The translations under genes were made by a program, and so were the position numbers. From positions 248,001 through 312,000 of the forward strand of contig NZ_QMEJ01000003.1 of the NCBI RefSeq assembly GCF_003390865.1: a stretch of 64,000 nt of DNA. The letters are read 5' to 3'. Of the stretch, positions 7,980-17,707 are shown one piece after another. Numbering within the stretch: the stretch's first letter is position 1; every line of letters begins with the position of its first letter. This DNA comes from Tropicimonas sp. IMCC34011 (GTDB taxonomy: Bacteria; Pseudomonadota; Alphaproteobacteria; Rhodobacterales; Rhodobacteraceae). The notes under the pieces are model-generated. The model was not told the origin of the DNA and made no database searches. It saw only the letters and a list, made by a program, of their open reading frames with translations.

Positions 7980-9262
7980 TGGCGCGCACGGTTTTCAACG
8001 ACGCCCGACTGATCGACCCGGTTGCCGGCACGGACTCGCGCGGCTGGCTCCTCGTGGAGAATGGTCGCATCGTCGCGACGGGGCAGGATGCGGCGCCCGA
8101 GCCGCAGGGCGGCGAGACGCGGATCGACTGCGGCGGGCGCGCCCTGGCGCCGGGGATCGTGGATCTCGGCGTCAAGGTCTGCGAGCCGGGCGAGCGTCAC
8201 AAGGAGAGCTTCCGCTCCGCCGGCCGCGCGGCCGCGGCGGGAGGCGTGACGACGATGGTCACGCGGCCGGATACGCTGCCCACCATCGACAGCCCGGAGA
8301 CGCTCGAATTCGCCCTGCGCCGCGCGGCCGAGGCGGCCCCGGTGCGCATCGCACCGATGGCGGCGCTGACCAAGGGCCGCGAAGGGCGCGAGATGACGGA
8401 GATCGCCTTCCTGCGCGATGCCGGAGCGGTGGCCTTCACCGACGGGGATATCGTGATCGCGAATACCCGCGTCCTTTCCCGCGCCATGGCCTATGCGTGC
8501 GAGCTTGGCGCGCTCATCGTGTCCCACCCGCAGGAGCCGGGGCTCTCGGCCGGCGCGTCCGCGACCTCCTCGGCCTTTGCCGCGCTCCGGGGCCTGTCGA
8601 TGGTCTCGCCGATGGCGGAGCGGATGGGGCTCGACCGGGATATCTCCCTCGTGGAGATGACGGGCGTGCGGTACCATGCCGACCAGATCACCTGCGCCCG
8701 CGCCCTGCCGTCCCTCGAACGGGCAAAGGGCAACGGGTTCGACGTCACCGCCGGCACCTCGATCCACCACCTCACGCTGAACCTGATCGACGTCGGGGAT
8801 TACCGCACCTTCTTCAAGATCAAGCCGCCGCTGCGCTCCGAGGAGGACCGGCAGGCCATCGTGGAGGCGGTGGCATCGGGCCTGATCGATACCATCTCGA
8901 GCTTCCACACGCCGCAGGACGAGGAGAGCAAGCGCCTGCCCTTCGAGGAGGCCGCGTCCGGCGCCGTTGGGCTGGAGACGCTCCTGCCCGCCGCCATGCG
9001 CCTCTATCACGCGGGCGCGCTGAGCCTGCCGCAGCTCTTCCGGGCGATGTCCACGAACCCCGCCAAACGTCTCGGCCTCGAGGTCGGGCGGCTGTCGAAG
9101 GGCGCTCCCGCGGATCTCGTCCTCTTCGATCCCGATGCGCCGTTCGTGCTCGACCGGTTCGCCCTGCGCTCCAAGTCCCGCAATACTCCGTTCGACGGCA
9201 CGCGGATGGAGGGCCGGGTCCTCGGCACGTGGGTCGGCGGCCAGCGGATTTTCGGCGAATGA
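7979..9262 (+). CDS. pyrX: Dihydroorotase-like protein with degenerate active site (PyrX/PyrC' type)
   Basis: 427 residues with the amidohydrolase fold of class I dihydroorotases over its full length. The catalytic elements are missing. The zinc-binding HxH that should follow the PGIVDL stretch is Gly64 and Lys66 (VDLGVKV). The catalytic Asp of the DHAPH motif is Phe309 (SSFHTPQ), and the motif-3 histidine region reads VSHPQEPG. In pseudomonads a similarly inactive PyrC' is needed to assemble the ATCase dodecamer; the pyrB-linked position here suggests the same non-catalytic scaffold role. A true PyrC must then lie elsewhere in the genome. Symbol used in the sense of an inactive, pyrB-linked homologue. 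Confidence 0.88.
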   Translation: MARTVFNDARLIDPVAGTDSRGWLLVENGRIVATGQDAAPEPQGGETRIDCGGRALAPGIVDLGVKVCEPGERHKESFRSAGRAAAAGGVTTMVTRPDTLPTIDSPETLEFALRRAAEAAPVRIAPMAALTKGREGREMTEIAFLRDAGAVAFTDGDIVIANTRVLSRAMAYACELGALIVSHPQEPGLSAGASATSSAFAALRGLSMVSPMAERMGLDRDISLVEMTGVRYHADQITCARALPSLERAKGNGFDVTAGTSIHHLTLNLIDVGDYRTFFKIKPPLRSEEDRQAIVEAVASGLIDTISSFHTPQDEESKRLPFEEAASGAVGLETLLPAAMRLYHAGALSLPQLFRAMSTNPAKRLGLEVGRLSKGAPADLVLFDPDAPFVLDRFALRSKSRNTPFDGTRMEGRVLGTWVGGQRIFGE

Positions 9263-9294
9263 TCCCCTCCGCCAGCGTCTCAGGAGCCTGAGCC

Positions 9295-9954
9295 ATGCCC
9301 GTGATCGATACGCCCCTTCTCTGGCTCGCCGTGACGGCGGTGCTGTCCTACCTCGCAGGCTCCGTGCCGTTCGGGGTCGTCATGGCGCGAGTGTTCGGGC
9401 TGGGGGACCTGCGCAAGGTCGGGTCCGGCAATACCGGCGCGACGAACGTGCTACGCACCGGGAACAAGGGCGCAGCGGCGCTCACGCTGCTGCTCGACGG
9501 GGCCAAGGGCGCGGCGGCGGTCCTAATCGCGCGAGCGCTGATGGGGGAGGACGGCGCCCAGGTCGCGGCCCTCTTTGCCTTCGCGGGGCACATCTGGTCG
9601 GTGCTGCAACGCTTCAACGGCGGGAAGGGCGTGGCGACGTTTCTCGGCGTGATGCTTGCCCTGGCATGGCCCGTCGGCCTCGCCTGCTGCGCGACGTGGC
9701 TCGTGGTGGCGGCGACGACGCGCTATTCCTCCCTCGCGGCGCTCGTCGCGGCGGCGCTTTCGGCGATCTACGTGCTGTTTCTCGACAACGGTGAGAGCGT
9801 GTGGCTTTCCATCGCGCTTACGATCTTGATTTACATTCGTCATGCGGCGAACATTTCGCGGCTGAAGCGCGGGACCGAACCGAAGATCGGTCAGAAAAGC
9901 GTTCCGCAGGCACCCCATGGCGAGCACATGAGCAAGGAAAGTGATCGACTATGA
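9295..9954 (+). CDS. plsY: Acyl-phosphate:glycerol-3-phosphate acyltransferase PlsY
   Basis: 219-residue inner-membrane enzyme that transfers an acyl chain from acyl phosphate to glycerol 3-phosphate, the first step of phospholipid synthesis. Five or so membrane segments are seen. The three cytoplasmic motifs are intact: GSGNTGATNVLR (about residues 43-54), LDGAKG and FNGGKGVATFLG. The C-terminal 25 residues extend past the usual end with a polar tail (QAPHGEHMSKESDRL). It follows pyrX by 32 bp and overlaps the DUF805 gene by 4 bp. Confidence 0.95.
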   Translation: MPVIDTPLLWLAVTAVLSYLAGSVPFGVVMARVFGLGDLRKVGSGNTGATNVLRTGNKGAAALTLLLDGAKGAAAVLIARALMGEDGAQVAALFAFAGHIWSVLQRFNGGKGVATFLGVMLALAWPVGLACCATWLVVAATTRYSSLAALVAAALSAIYVLFLDNGESVWLSIALTILIYIRHAANISRLKRGTEPKIGQKSVPQAPHGEHMSKESDRL

Positions 9955-10343
9955 TGAGCATGGAAGAGTCCGTCCGGACCTGTCTGGCGAAGTACATCGT
10001 CATCTCCGGCCGCGCGCGCCGGAGCGAGTACTGGTGGTTCGCCCTCTTCGTCTTCGCGGTGTCGATCGTGCTCAATCTCGTCGAGACCCTCGTTCTGCAG
10101 GGCCTGACCTTCGGCCTTCTGTCGCTCCTGTGGTCCCTGGCCGTGCTCCTGCCGGGCATCTGCGTCGGCGGGCGGCGTCTGCATGATCGGGACATGTCCG
10201 CCTGGTGGCTGCTGCTCGCACTGATCCCGGGGATCGGCGCGATCATCCTTCTGGTGCTGTTCTGCCTGCCCGGCACGAACGGGCCGAACCGCTTCGGGCC
10301 GGATCCGCTCGGCCGGACGCCGAGCGGCATGGCCGCCGCCTGA
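9951..10343 (+). CDS. DUF805 family small membrane protein
   Basis: 130 residues with three to four membrane segments. Typical DUF805 signatures are present: RARRSEYWWFALF near residues 20-32, GGRRLHDRDMSAWWLL in the middle, and PGTNGPNRFGPDP near the C-terminus. Function is unknown for the family; members sit in the inner membrane. The first ATG (9951) overlaps the plsY stop; the ATG at 9954+6 (MEESV) would also be usable. It is the last gene of the pyr-plsY strand, with 17 bp to the convergent asparaginase gene. Confidence 0.88.
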   Translation: MMSMEESVRTCLAKYIVISGRARRSEYWWFALFVFAVSIVLNLVETLVLQGLTFGLLSLLWSLAVLLPGICVGGRRLHDRDMSAWWLLLALIPGIGAIILLVLFCLPGTNGPNRFGPDPLGRTPSGMAAA

Positions 10344-10360
10344 CCCTCCGGACGGCGTGA

Positions 10361-11344
10361 TCAGGTGAGGCTCACCCGCGCCGTCCCCGTCTCGATCCCG
10401 CGCCAGTTCGTCATCACCGGCGCCATGCGGCGCCTTGCGGCAGGGTCTGCTGCATCGAGGATCCCGTAACGCACGAGGAGAGCGGCGATCAGGGCCTCGG
10501 CGGCCCGCGTCGCTCCGTCCTTCACCTTCAGCGCGATGCCGAGGCGCTTCTCGGGAATGATCGCGACGAAGACGCCCTCGGCGCCGGTCTTGACCGCGGC
10601 GCGCCCCTTCGCGGCCTCCATCAGCTCGGTGCAGCAGCGCCCCTCACCGGCAACGAGGAGGGGATGCGCCATCATCGCATGGACGAGACGGGCCTGCGCC
10701 TCCGCCCGCGCGCCGCTCCCTACGCCGTCCGCGGCCGCGGCGAAGCCCGCCATGGCGCGGGCGATTCCCTCAAGCGAGGCGGCGAAGTTCGGCGCGGAGC
10801 AGCCGTCGATCCCGTAGCCGGGGCTGTCCTCCTCCGTGACCTCCTCGAAGGCCGCGCGCACCGCGCGCTGAACGGGATGATCCGGCTCGACATACTCGGT
10901 CCCGCCGCCGAGGCGCCGGTTCAGCGTGAGAAACCCGGCATGCTTGCCGGAGCAGTTGTTGTGCGTCTGATCCGGGCGGCCGTCCGAGCGGACGAGCGCG
11001 TTCGACGTTGCCCTGTCCTGCGGCCAGTGCGCGCCGCAGCGCATGTCCGCCTCGGCCAGCCCCTCGGCCCCGAGCCACTCGCGCACGAGCGACGTATGCG
11101 CCGGCGCGCCCTGGTGGCTGGCGCAGGCGAGGGCGAGGTGCCGCGCCTCGAGGCCCGCAGCCTCCGCCGCGCCGCTCTCGATCAGGGGCAGCGCCTGGAT
11201 CATCTTTACCGAGGAGCGGGGCAGCACCGTGCGCGCGGGATCTCCCCACGCCTCGACGAGGCCGTCCCCGTGCCGCCAGACGGCGACGAGACCCTCGTGC
11301 ACCGATTCGTCAAAGGGGCCGCGGGTCAGCGTGACCCGCGCCAT
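10361..11344 (-). CDS. L-asparaginase, Rhizobium etli AnsA-like (asparaginase II family)
   Basis: About 327 residues, hydrolysing asparagine to aspartate and ammonia. It belongs to the serine-beta-lactamase-like asparaginase family rather than the E. coli type. Motifs are WGDPARTVLPRSSVKMIQAL (Ser-x-x-Lys active-site region), RCGAHWPQD, HNNCSGKHAGFL and GYGIDGCSAPNF. The start is uncertain: I chose the ATG at 11344, which gives ARVTLTRGPFDESVHEG and has a GAG-type ribosome site; in-frame ATGs at 11368 and 11398 would add 8 or 18 residues. No signal peptide, so cytoplasmic. Confidence 0.9.
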   Translation of the reverse strand: MARVTLTRGPFDESVHEGLVAVWRHGDGLVEAWGDPARTVLPRSSVKMIQALPLIESGAAEAAGLEARHLALACASHQGAPAHTSLVREWLGAEGLAEADMRCGAHWPQDRATSNALVRSDGRPDQTHNNCSGKHAGFLTLNRRLGGGTEYVEPDHPVQRAVRAAFEEVTEEDSPGYGIDGCSAPNFAASLEGIARAMAGFAAAADGVGSGARAEAQARLVHAMMAHPLLVAGEGRCCTELMEAAKGRAAVKTGAEGVFVAIIPEKRLGIALKVKDGATRAAEALIAALLVRYGILDAADPAARRRMAPVMTNWRGIETGTARVSLT

Positions 11345-11533
11345 GTTCTCAATTGTTCCGTCCAACATCACGATCCCGGCAGTTTTCCGCCGGATCATCT
11401 TTCGGAACCGGCCAATTCTGCGTTACAGTAACGCCATCGGGTTGCTTTCCCACCCGCTTTTCCGATGAGAGTCCACAAGGACCGCGAGGGGCGGACAGAC
11501 ATGAGGCAGAGACAGCTGGAGGCTGCAAGACCA

Positions 11534-12058
11534 ATGACGTTTCGGATCGTATCCGGTGCGCTCGCCATGGCGGTCGCACTCGGCGCGGGCAATGCCACCG
11601 CTCAGGAATCTACAAACCGTGTCGCCGCGGAGACCGACTGGTCGGTGTTCGTGGAGGACAACCCAACCGAATGCTGGGGCGTCTCGGCGCCCAAGGAGAC
11701 GGTGAACACGCGGGACGGTCAGGTCGTGGCCGTGCGCCGCGGGGACATCCTTCTCTTCGTCACGTTCCGGCCCGGTGCCGGCGACGGGGAGATCAGCTTC
11801 ACGGGCGGATACCCGTTCGCCAACGGCTCCACCGTGACCATGGATATCGGCGGGACGGCATACGAGCTGTTCACCGAAGGGGAGTGGGCCTGGCCCGCAT
11901 CAGCCGAGGACGATGCCGCGATCATGGCGTCGCTCCGCCGCGGCGCGGAAGCCGAGCTTACGGCGCGCTCCAGCCGCGGGACGCAGACGCAGGACACCTT
12001 CTCGCTGATGGGCTTCACGGCCGCGATGCAGGAAGCCGAAACCCGCTGCAACCAGTAG
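11534..12058 (+). CDS. IalB-like (invasion-associated locus B family) exported protein
   Basis: 174 residues. A clear signal peptide (about residues 1-23, TFRIVSGALAMAVALGAGNA then TAQ) precedes a secreted domain with the IalB pattern: TDWSVFVEDNPTECWGVS at the front, repeated beta-rich segments, and a final ETRCNQ. Proteins of this family are periplasmic or surface proteins of alphaproteobacteria and their biochemical role is unsettled. I chose the ATG at 11534 for its signal peptide and the GGAGG at 11518-11522; an ATG at 11501 is possible. The two cysteines (CW and TRC) could form a disulfide. Single gene, followed by a hairpin. Confidence 0.8.
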   Translation: MTFRIVSGALAMAVALGAGNATAQESTNRVAAETDWSVFVEDNPTECWGVSAPKETVNTRDGQVVAVRRGDILLFVTFRPGAGDGEISFTGGYPFANGSTVTMDIGGTAYELFTEGEWAWPASAEDDAAIMASLRRGAEAELTARSSRGTQTQDTFSLMGFTAAMQEAETRCNQ

Positions 12059-12072
12059 CGCCCGGCCCGGGG

Positions 12073-12092
12073 CGGGGCGCCTGATCGCCCCG
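12073..12092 (+). terminator. GC-rich hairpin after the IalB-like gene
   Basis: A perfect 7-bp stem CGGGGCG/CGCCCCG with a 6-base loop begins 15 bp after the stop codon. There is no T tract, so it is only a possible terminator. Confidence 0.4.
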
Positions 12093-12142
12093 TGATATCG
12101 CTGACATCGCCGCATCCCGTGCGGCTCGCGCGCCGATCCTCT

Positions 12143-12172
12143 TTGGACTCGGCGCGTCAAATCGTTTATGTA
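12143..12172 (+). promoter_or_regulatory. Candidate promoter of rlmN
   Basis: TTGGAC at 12143-12148 and TATGTA at 12167-12172 with an 18-bp spacer lie 48 bp before the rlmN ATG in a locally AT-richer patch. The -10 match is poor beyond TAT. Confidence 0.3.
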
Positions 12173-12219
12173 ACCCGCTTCGCAACCGCCCTTCCGGGCC
12201 CATCCGGGGATGTGCCGCC

Positions 12220-13398
12220 ATGACTGTCACCACGCCGATCACTCAGGACGTCCTGACCATCCCCCGCAAGGTCGAGGCCGGCGAACGACTGAACCTCGTC
12301 GGCCTGACGCGCGATGGCCTGCGGGAGGCGCTCATCGCCGCCGGCACCCCCGAGAAGCAGGCGAAGATGCGCACCGGCCAGCTCTGGCAGTGGATCTACC
12401 AGAAGGGCGTGCGGGACTTTGGCGAGATGACCAACCTCGCGAAGGCCTACCGTGCCGAGCTTGCCGAGCACTTCACCATCGAGATCCCTGAGATCGTCAG
12501 CCGCCAGGTCAGCTCCGACGGGACGCGGAAGTACCTCGTCCGCATCGCCGGGGGGCACGAGGTGGAGACGGTCTACATTCCCGAGGAGTCCCGCGGGACG
12601 CTCTGCATCTCCAGCCAGGTCGGATGCACGCTCACCTGTTCGTTCTGCCATACCGGCACCCAACGCCTCGTGCGCAACCTGACCCCCGGCGAGATCGTGG
12701 GGCAGATCATGCTGGCGCGGGACGATCTCGGCGAATGGCCGGAGCCCGGCCGTCAGCCGAAGGACGAGCAGCGGCTCCTCTCCAATATCGTTCTGATGGG
12801 TATGGGCGAGCCGCTCTACAATTTCGAGAACGTGCGGGACGCGATGAAGATCGCGATGGACGGCGAGGGCATCAGCCTCTCCCGCCGGCGCATCACGCTC
12901 TCCACCTCCGGCGTCGTTCCCGCCATCGCGCGGACGGCGGAGGAGATCGGCTGCCTTCTCGCCGTTTCCTTCCACGCGACGACGGACGAGGTGCGCGACA
13001 CGCTCGTGCCGATCAACAAGAAGTGGAATATCGAGGAGCTGCTGGCGGCCCTGAAGGCCTATCCCAAGCTCTCGAACAGCGAGCGGATCACCTTCGAATA
13101 CGTCATGCTCGACGGCGTGAACGACAGCGACGAGGATGCGCGGCGGCTCGTGAAGCTGATCGAGGGCATCCCGGCCAAGATCAACCTCATTCCGTTCAAC
13201 CCGTGGCCCGGCGCGCCCTATGGCCGCTCGTCCAACAACCGGATCCGCGCCTTCGCCGACATCGTCTACAAGGCCGGATACGCCAGCCCGATCCGCACGC
13301 CGCGCGGGGAGGACATCATGGCCGCCTGCGGCCAGCTCAAGAGCGCGAGCGAGCGCGCGAAGCGGGCGCGGCCCGGCGCCGAGGCGGCGGCATCCTGA
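12220..13398 (+). CDS. rlmN: 23S rRNA (adenine-C2)-methyltransferase RlmN (dual-specificity rRNA/tRNA)
   Basis: 392-residue radical-SAM enzyme that methylates C2 of A2503 in 23S rRNA and usually A37 of some tRNAs. The cluster motif CxxxCxxC is Cys136, Cys140 and Cys143 ([12 protein letters not shown]). The two mechanistic cysteines appear as Cys129 (TLCISSQ) and Cys370 (IMAACGQL). Also typical are [14 protein letters not shown] and [12 protein letters not shown]. The C-terminal tail after residue 375 is Arg/Ala-rich. 11 bp separate it from the channel gene downstream. Confidence 0.97.
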   Translation: MTVTTPITQDVLTIPRKVEAGERLNLVGLTRDGLREALIAAGTPEKQAKMRTGQLWQWIYQKGVRDFGEMTNLAKAYRAELAEHFTIEIPEIVSRQVSSDGTRKYLVRIAGGHEVETVYIPEESRGTLCISSQVGCTLTCSFCHTGTQRLVRNLTPGEIVGQIMLARDDLGEWPEPGRQPKDEQRLLSNIVLMGMGEPLYNFENVRDAMKIAMDGEGISLSRRRITLSTSGVVPAIARTAEEIGCLLAVSFHATTDEVRDTLVPINKKWNIEELLAALKAYPKLSNSERITFEYVMLDGVNDSDEDARRLVKLIEGIPAKINLIPFNPWPGAPYGRSSNNRIRAFADIVYKAGYASPIRTPRGEDIMAACGQLKSASERAKRARPGAEAAAS

Positions 13399-13409
13399 GG
13401 ACCGGCTGC

Positions 13410-14477
13410 ATGCGTGTTGCGCTGATCGTCGTCGCCCTTCTGGGCCTTGCCGGCATGGCTGCGGCGCAAGAGGATAGTGGCCGGGCAGACCGGCCCGTCC
13501 GCGTCGGCGTGACCGAGATGGCGCCCTACGCCACCCGGACGGGGGACGAGGCCTGGATGGGGCTCGCTCCCGAGATCTGGCGGCTGATCGCCGAGCGGGA
13601 GGGCGTGGCCTACGATCTCGTGCCGCTCGAGCCCTCCGAGATCGTCGGGGCCGTGGAGGCGGGCGACGTCGATCTAGCCATGCCGATCCCGGCCTCGCTG
13701 TCCGTGCTCGACCGGATCGACGTGTCCCTCCCGATCCATACAGCAAAACTTGGCCTTGCGACGCCGGAGCGCTCTTCGATCCTGCCCGTCGTGACGGGGT
13801 TGCTCTCCCTGGACTTCCTGCGCGTCGTACTTGCCCTCTCCGCGCTGCTTCTCGCCGTCGGCGCGGTTCTCTGGGCCATCGAGCGGCGCAAGAACGAGGA
13901 GATGTTCAGCCGCAGGCCGCTCCGGGGCCTCGGGGACGGGTTCTGGTGGGCCGGCGTGACGCTCACGACCATCGGTTACGGGGACAAGGCTCCGATCACC
14001 TTTACCGGGCGGGCCGTCGCGATGCTCTGGATGCTCGTCGGTCTTGCCGTGAGTTCCGCCCTGACGGCCACCATCGTGACGCTGGCCGATACCGGCGGCA
14101 CGAACCTGTCCAAGAACCTTCCCGGCCGCACCATCGGCGTGATCGAAGGCAGCAACGCCGAGGCATTCCTCGAAGACCGCGTGGACGACCTGCGCCCCTA
14201 CACCGACATGACCCTGATGCTGGAGGCGCTCGACGCGGGCGATATCGAGATCGCCGCCGGCGAGCGTCTGGGGCTGGAGGCGAGCATCGACGACGGCGGC
14301 TTCAGCTTCGACGTCCAGGCCACCGTGCTCGATCCGGTCATGATCGGCTTTGGAACGGCGAAGGGGTCCGACCTGTCCGGCGTGATCGACCGCGTTCTTC
14401 TCGAGACGATCAACGGGGAGGCCGGCTGGCGAACCCTGCACGGGTATGTCGCGACGGACGGAACCGGGCTTTTCTGA
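13410..14477 (+). CDS. GluR0-like ligand-gated potassium channel (periplasmic binding domain split around a K+ pore)
   Basis: 355 residues. A signal peptide (1-20) leads into the first lobe of a type-II solute-binding domain (RPVRVGVTEMAPYATRTGDE, about 28-118). A membrane helix (about 137-157), a pore loop with the potassium filter TTIGYGD at residues 186-192 and a second helix (about 202-226) follow. The second lobe (LPGRTIGVIEGSNAEAFLED onwards) completes the binding domain. This is the layout of the cyanobacterial glutamate receptor GluR0, which opens a K+ channel when an amino acid binds. The ligand is not deducible. It starts 11 bp after rlmN. An ordinary amino-acid binding protein is excluded by the pore. 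Confidence 0.88.
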   Translation: MRVALIVVALLGLAGMAAAQEDSGRADRPVRVGVTEMAPYATRTGDEAWMGLAPEIWRLIAEREGVAYDLVPLEPSEIVGAVEAGDVDLAMPIPASLSVLDRIDVSLPIHTAKLGLATPERSSILPVVTGLLSLDFLRVVLALSALLLAVGAVLWAIERRKNEEMFSRRPLRGLGDGFWWAGVTLTTIGYGDKAPITFTGRAVAMLWMLVGLAVSSALTATIVTLADTGGTNLSKNLPGRTIGVIEGSNAEAFLEDRVDDLRPYTDMTLMLEALDAGDIEIAAGERLGLEASIDDGGFSFDVQATVLDPVMIGFGTAKGSDLSGVIDRVLLETINGEAGWRTLHGYVATDGTGLF

Positions 14478-14593
14478 CGGAGCGGCGGGACGGATCCCTC
14501 CGCACCGCCCATCCAGTGCACGCCCGCTTCACCCCTAAGGCCCCACAGGGCATCGCTCGGCCGGCGCACTCCACCGGCTGAGGCCGTATCGGT

Positions 14594-15442
14594 TCAGGTC
14601 CGACCGGGAACGTGGCTGCGCTTCGTGCCGGCGCCTTCCCATGTGTCCATCGCCTCGATCGCCTCTTCGGCCGTCTCCACGATGCGGAAGAGGTCGAGAT
14701 CGGCCTCGGCGATGGTGCCTGCTTTCACCAGTGCGTCGAAGTTCACCACGCTTTCCCAGAACTCCCGACCGAACAGAAGGACGGGTACGCGCTTCATGCG
14801 GCCGGTCTGGATCAAGGTCAGCGTTTCGAAGGTCTCGTCCAGCGTGCCGAAGCCGCCGGGGAAGACCGCGATCGCCTTCGCGCGCATCAGGAAGTGCATC
14901 TTCCGGACGGCGAAGTAGTGGAAGTTGAAGCACAGCTCGGGGGAGACATAGGCGTTCGGCGCCTGCTCGTGCGGCAGCACGATGGACAGGCCGATGGACT
15001 TGCCGCCGGCCTCCTCGGCACCGCGGTTGCCCGCTTCCATGACGCCCGGCCCACCGCCGGTGCAGATCACCTCTTCGCGGCCGCCGGACTTCATCGAGCG
15101 CTCCGTCACCGCCTTCGCGAAGAGCCGCGCGACGCGATACCAGCGCGCCATGCCGGTTGCCTCGACCTCCTCATCCTCGCTTGCCGGGCGCGGAACGCGG
15201 GCGCCGCCGAAGAGCACGACGGTGCTTTCGACGCCCGCCTCGGTCATGGCAAGTTCCGGCTTCAGGAGCTCGAGCTGGAGCCGGACCGGGCGCAGATCGT
15301 CCCGGCAGAGGAACTCGTCGTCGGCGAATGCGAGCCGGTAGGCCGGCGCGCGGGTCTGCGGAGTATCCGGCACGCCACGGGAGGTCCGGATGTCCTCGCC
15401 GGCGTCGCGGAAGCCGCTCTGTCTGTCGTGGCGATCTGTCAT
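14594..15442 (-). CDS. LOG-family protein (TIGR00730-type Rossmann fold; lysine-decarboxylase-like phosphoribohydrolase fold)
   Basis: 282 residues, about 90 more than the compact cytokinin-activating LOG proteins, with an N-terminal polar extension. Family motifs are [30 protein letters not shown] and [19 protein letters not shown], the last matching the PGGxGTxxE nucleotide-binding motif. Relatives hydrolyse nucleoside 5'-monophosphates, releasing the base; which nucleotide is used here is unknown. ATG at 15442 with an AGGGGA ribosome site. It is divergent from dapD. Confidence 0.87.
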   Translation of the reverse strand: MTDRHDRQSGFRDAGEDIRTSRGVPDTPQTRAPAYRLAFADDEFLCRDDLRPVRLQLELLKPELAMTEAGVESTVVLFGGARVPRPASEDEEVEATGMARWYRVARLFAKAVTERSMKSGGREEVICTGGGPGVMEAGNRGAEEAGGKSIGLSIVLPHEQAPNAYVSPELCFNFHYFAVRKMHFLMRAKAIAVFPGGFGTLDETFETLTLIQTGRMKRVPVLLFGREFWESVVNFDALVKAGTIAEADLDLFRIVETAEEAIEAMDTWEGAGTKRSHVPGRT

Positions 15443-15545
15443 GGTTCGTCCCCTGCACTGCTCCGGGAGGCGCGGGCTCGCGTTGCGCGCCCGGGAGGCA
15501 AGGTCTATAGCCTCCGCCGGACCGAGGCCAGAGGAGAGCGGAGCG

Positions 15546-16373
<828 letters not shown>

Positions 16374-16380
16374 GGAACGC

Positions 16381-17217
16381 TTGGGCAGGGCCGTCATCGC
16401 GCAGATCGTCTCCGGGCTCGGGAATCAGCTCCTCGAGTTCGGGACGGCCTATGCGGTCGCGAAGCGCCTGAGCGTGCCCCTCGATCTCGACCTGACCTGG
16501 CATGCGAAGAAGGAGCGTGCCGGCCAGACCGGCCGGGCGCAGGAACTGACCGCGCTCGTTCCGGAGAGCTTCTACCGCCGGACCCGCTATTACGCGCCGA
16601 TCAACAAGCGGCTCGATCGGCTTCGCAAGGCGCTGACGGGCCGGGAGACGCGCTTCGGTCTGCCGATCTGGGATGCCAACCCCGCCGAGCTCGAGGAGGC
16701 CGACGCGATCGCGGCCCCCGTCTACGCGCGGCGCGTCTGCACCGACACCCGGATCATGGCGCCCTGCCTGCCGGAGCTGTTGCCTGCGATCCGGGAGCGT
16801 CTGTTCGCGGCCCGCACGGCGCCCCGGGAGAACCGGGCGTTCGTCCATGTCCGCCTCGGCGATTACCGGACGCCCGAGGTGGCCAAGGGGTTCGTTTCCC
16901 TAGGGCCCGACTGGTACGGCAGGGCGATGCGGGCCTACGAGGAGATCGCAGGCCCCACGCGGTGGGTGCTCTGTTCCGACGAGCCTCAGGACGCGCTGGA
17001 CATGCTGCCGGACGGCTTCGACGTCACGGTCAGCCAGGCCACGGACACCCTCGGAGATCTCGCCGTGATGGCGGCCTCGCGAGGCGGCGTGACCGCCAAT
17101 TCCACCTTCTCCCTCTGGGGCGGCCTCCTGAGCGAAGGGGGGCCGGTGGTGGCGCCCGAAGTCTGGCGCATCAAGACGCGGTCGCCGATCCTGCCGCCGG
17201 ACTGGGTTCTCATCTGA
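16381..17217 (+). CDS. Glycosyltransferase family 11 (alpha-1,2-fucosyltransferase-like)
   Basis: 278 residues starting at TTG 16381, preceded by GAGGAA. GT11 features are visible: the N-terminal GLGNQLLEFGTAYAVAKRL, the donor-site motif HVRLGDY (His156, Arg158, Asp161) in place of the usual HxRRxDY, and NSTFSLWG (240-247) followed by VVAPEVW and PPDWVLI. Such enzymes usually add fucose to surface sugars. No GDP-fucose or polysaccharide gene surrounds it; it sits 7 bp after dapD. The second Arg of the HxRRxD motif is Leu, so donor choice may differ. A decayed piece of a second copy follows it. Confidence 0.82.
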   Translation: MGRAVIAQIVSGLGNQLLEFGTAYAVAKRLSVPLDLDLTWHAKKERAGQTGRAQELTALVPESFYRRTRYYAPINKRLDRLRKALTGRETRFGLPIWDANPAELEEADAIAAPVYARRVCTDTRIMAPCLPELLPAIRERLFAARTAPRENRAFVHVRLGDYRTPEVAKGFVSLGPDWYGRAMRAYEEIAGPTRWVLCSDEPQDALDMLPDGFDVTVSQATDTLGDLAVMAASRGGVTANSTFSLWGGLLSEGGPVVAPEVWRIKTRSPILPPDWVLI

Positions 17218-17218
17218 G

Positions 17219-17317
17219 ATGGCGACCCTCGCCGCCCCCCTCTACAACGGCGAACTCGACCTTCTCGCTCTGGGGCGCGCATCGCCGGTGCTGCCGGAAC
17301 ACTGGACGCTCCTGTGA
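17219..17317 (+). pseudogene. Remnant of the 3' end of a second GT11 gene
   Basis: In one frame this stretch encodes TTANSTFSLWGA (17244-17279), nearly identical to TANSTFSLWGG of the upstream GT11 protein. In the next frame it encodes SPVLPEHWTLL followed by TGA (17282-17317), matching the upstream C-terminus SPILPPDWVLI. The roughly 20 residues that separate these blocks in the intact gene are gone and the frame is shifted. It therefore looks like the end of a tandem GT11 copy with an internal deletion. It cannot encode a functional protein. Confidence 0.6.
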
Positions 17318-17376
17318 CTTGCACCCTCGTCTCTACCGCCCGATAGAAGGGCCGTCATAATTTCGGAAGGGCTCTC

Positions 17377-17703
17377 ATGGCGAAGCGCGAGCAGCAGGTC
17401 TTCACGCTTCTTGTGGAGGTCGGACGCAAGTCCGGCGACGGACTTCCCGATGGCGCCACGGGGGCCGCGCTGATGTGCTTCGCCTCCGGCGTGGACGAAG
17501 CGGAGGCGGTGCGGGAGACCGTGGCGACCCTCAAGCAGGCCGATCTCGCCCCCCTCGACGTCTCCGGCTACGGAACGCTCGACGAGCGGCTGGCCGAGGG
17601 CCACGAGATCTCCGGCGAGGAGCGCGGGCTGATGGCGCGGGCGCTTGAAGAGAACGCTGTCATCGTCGCCCAGATGACGCCGTTCTTCGGCGACGAGGAC
17701 TGA
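17377..17703 (+). CDS. Conserved hypothetical protein, 108 residues, in the dapD-dapE interval
   Basis: Small soluble acidic protein. It begins AKREQQVFTLLVEVGRKSG, has a ferredoxin-like-looking alternation of short strands and helices (GAALMCFASGVDEAEAVRET) and ends MTPFFGDED. No catalytic motif or membrane segment is visible and I cannot name a family. It is followed 4 bp later by the DUF389 gene, so the two are probably translated from one message. Confidence 0.75.
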   Translation: MAKREQQVFTLLVEVGRKSGDGLPDGATGAALMCFASGVDEAEAVRETVATLKQADLAPLDVSGYGTLDERLAEGHEISGEERGLMARALEENAVIVAQMTPFFGDED

Positions 17704-17707
17704 CGCC

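Noticed and set aside
17219-17317. A possible small ORF starting at ATG 17219 (about 32 codons).
   Set aside because: Its last residues are the tail of a GT11 remnant and its earlier part is out of frame with GT11. There is no good ribosome site, so a pseudogene fragment explains it better.
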